Assembly: GCA_049322755.1 (NCBI GenBank)
Contig: JBMOQX010000034.1
Coordinates: forward strand, 27,316-91,315
DNA length: 64,000 bases
Origin: DATIUV01 sp049322755
Lineage (GTDB): Bacteria; Pseudomonadota; Gammaproteobacteria; Burkholderiales; UBA6910
Direction: 5' to 3'
Below are positions 63,762 to 64,000 of the stretch, piece by piece. Both the position numbers and the translations under genes were made by a program. Below the pieces are notes generated by a model. That model worked only from the letters and a program-made list of their open reading frames with translations. It did not search any database and had not been told where the DNA came from. The stretch's first letter is position 1; the number at the start of each line of letters is the position of its first letter.

Positions 63762-64000
63762 CACCGTCACCCTTTCAGGCACAAGGCGAGATCTCCCCAG
63801 GTAAGAACGCGATCCTTCCCCGCGCAACCGCCGGATTTACGCCGCCTGAGCCTTGACCACAACCGCTTCGCGGTACCTTGCCCGCTCGCCCTGCTCGGCA
63901 CCGCCTCATATCCGGTTCTTGTCCATCGGCTCGCGGTTTCGCTCCACGCTTCCTCCCCACAATCGGTCGCCCTCATGCAGTTGCGCTTCGCTTCGTTCGC

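Larger units (their letters stand above)
62221..64000 (-). mobile_element. Group II intron (5' end beyond the window)
   Basis: The interval runs from the intron RNA 5' part and open reading frame to a 3' domain V-VI region ending about 62222, immediately upstream of uvrA. The 63762-64000 part is RNA-like, with no protein frame of its own, and reads toward the maturase gene. The 5' splice site (GUGYG) is not in the window. The intron is thus on the minus strand, co-directional with uvrA. Confidence 0.7.

Overview
The window is high-GC bacterial DNA with dense, mostly operonic gene packing. The gene set (LiuR-type leucine catabolism, IcmF, class I PHA synthase, several Liv-type transporter and acyl-CoA genes) points to a heterotrophic betaproteobacterium, probably Burkholderiales or Rhodocyclales-like. 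There is no rRNA or other taxonomic marker, so this is an inference. I see no tRNA, rRNA or CRISPR array.

Region 1 (1-11 kb, minus strand) holds the 5' part of folD, then an acyl-CoA/aromatic-type uptake and activation cluster: an acyl-CoA synthetase, a five-part Liv-type ABC transporter (livG, livH, livM, binding protein, livF) and a PaaK-like ligase. It is preceded by an enoyl-CoA hydratase and an HSD10-like dehydrogenase. Region 2 (11-29 kb) is branched-chain acyl-CoA metabolism: icmF, phaC and a metallo-beta-lactamase-fold hydrolase on the minus strand. On the plus strand are the MerR regulator liuR and a long run of thioesterase, liuA, thiolase, an acyl-CoA dehydrogenase, an HCCA-isomerase-like protein, liuB, liuC, liuD and liuE. 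Three near-identical palindromes built on TTTACGTT-AACGTAAA lie upstream of icmF, between the hydrolase and liuR, and upstream of the thioesterase. They read as one LiuR regulon that includes icmF. Three related inverted repeats are scattered between the genes of the plus-strand operon.

Region 3 (29-37.5 kb) holds a fused MFS/spermidine-synthase-like protein and a divergent plcP-like phosphoesterase / btaA-btaB set for betaine-lipid synthesis. It continues with msrA, a DUF502 membrane protein and a short stretch of gene remnants (Dps tail, DUF72 piece, membrane-protein tail). Region 4 (37.7-47.5 kb, minus strand) is a composite defence island: hsdM, hsdS, an AAA ATPase and a DUF4276 protein, a broken duplicate of the hsdR 5' end, a DUF4143 ATPase, and full-length hsdR. 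hsdM carries an in-frame DUF559 endonuclease-like domain bordered by CCCTCTCCC/GGGAGAGGG palindromes. The same palindromes sit in frame in hsdR, in a HIT-type gene further right and, as a variant, in uvrA. This is the most unusual material in the window.

Region 5 (47.9-64 kb) is housekeeping and signalling: an NYN-domain protein, a small exported protein, a PQQ-type sugar dehydrogenase, an exported MsrA, a GGDEF protein, a CSS/EAL protein, a two-domain exported protein, an Ap4A phosphorylase-like protein, gloA and a double-length tandem UvrA. The right edge is a group II intron (frameshifted maturase) that ends about 25 bases upstream of the uvrA start codon.
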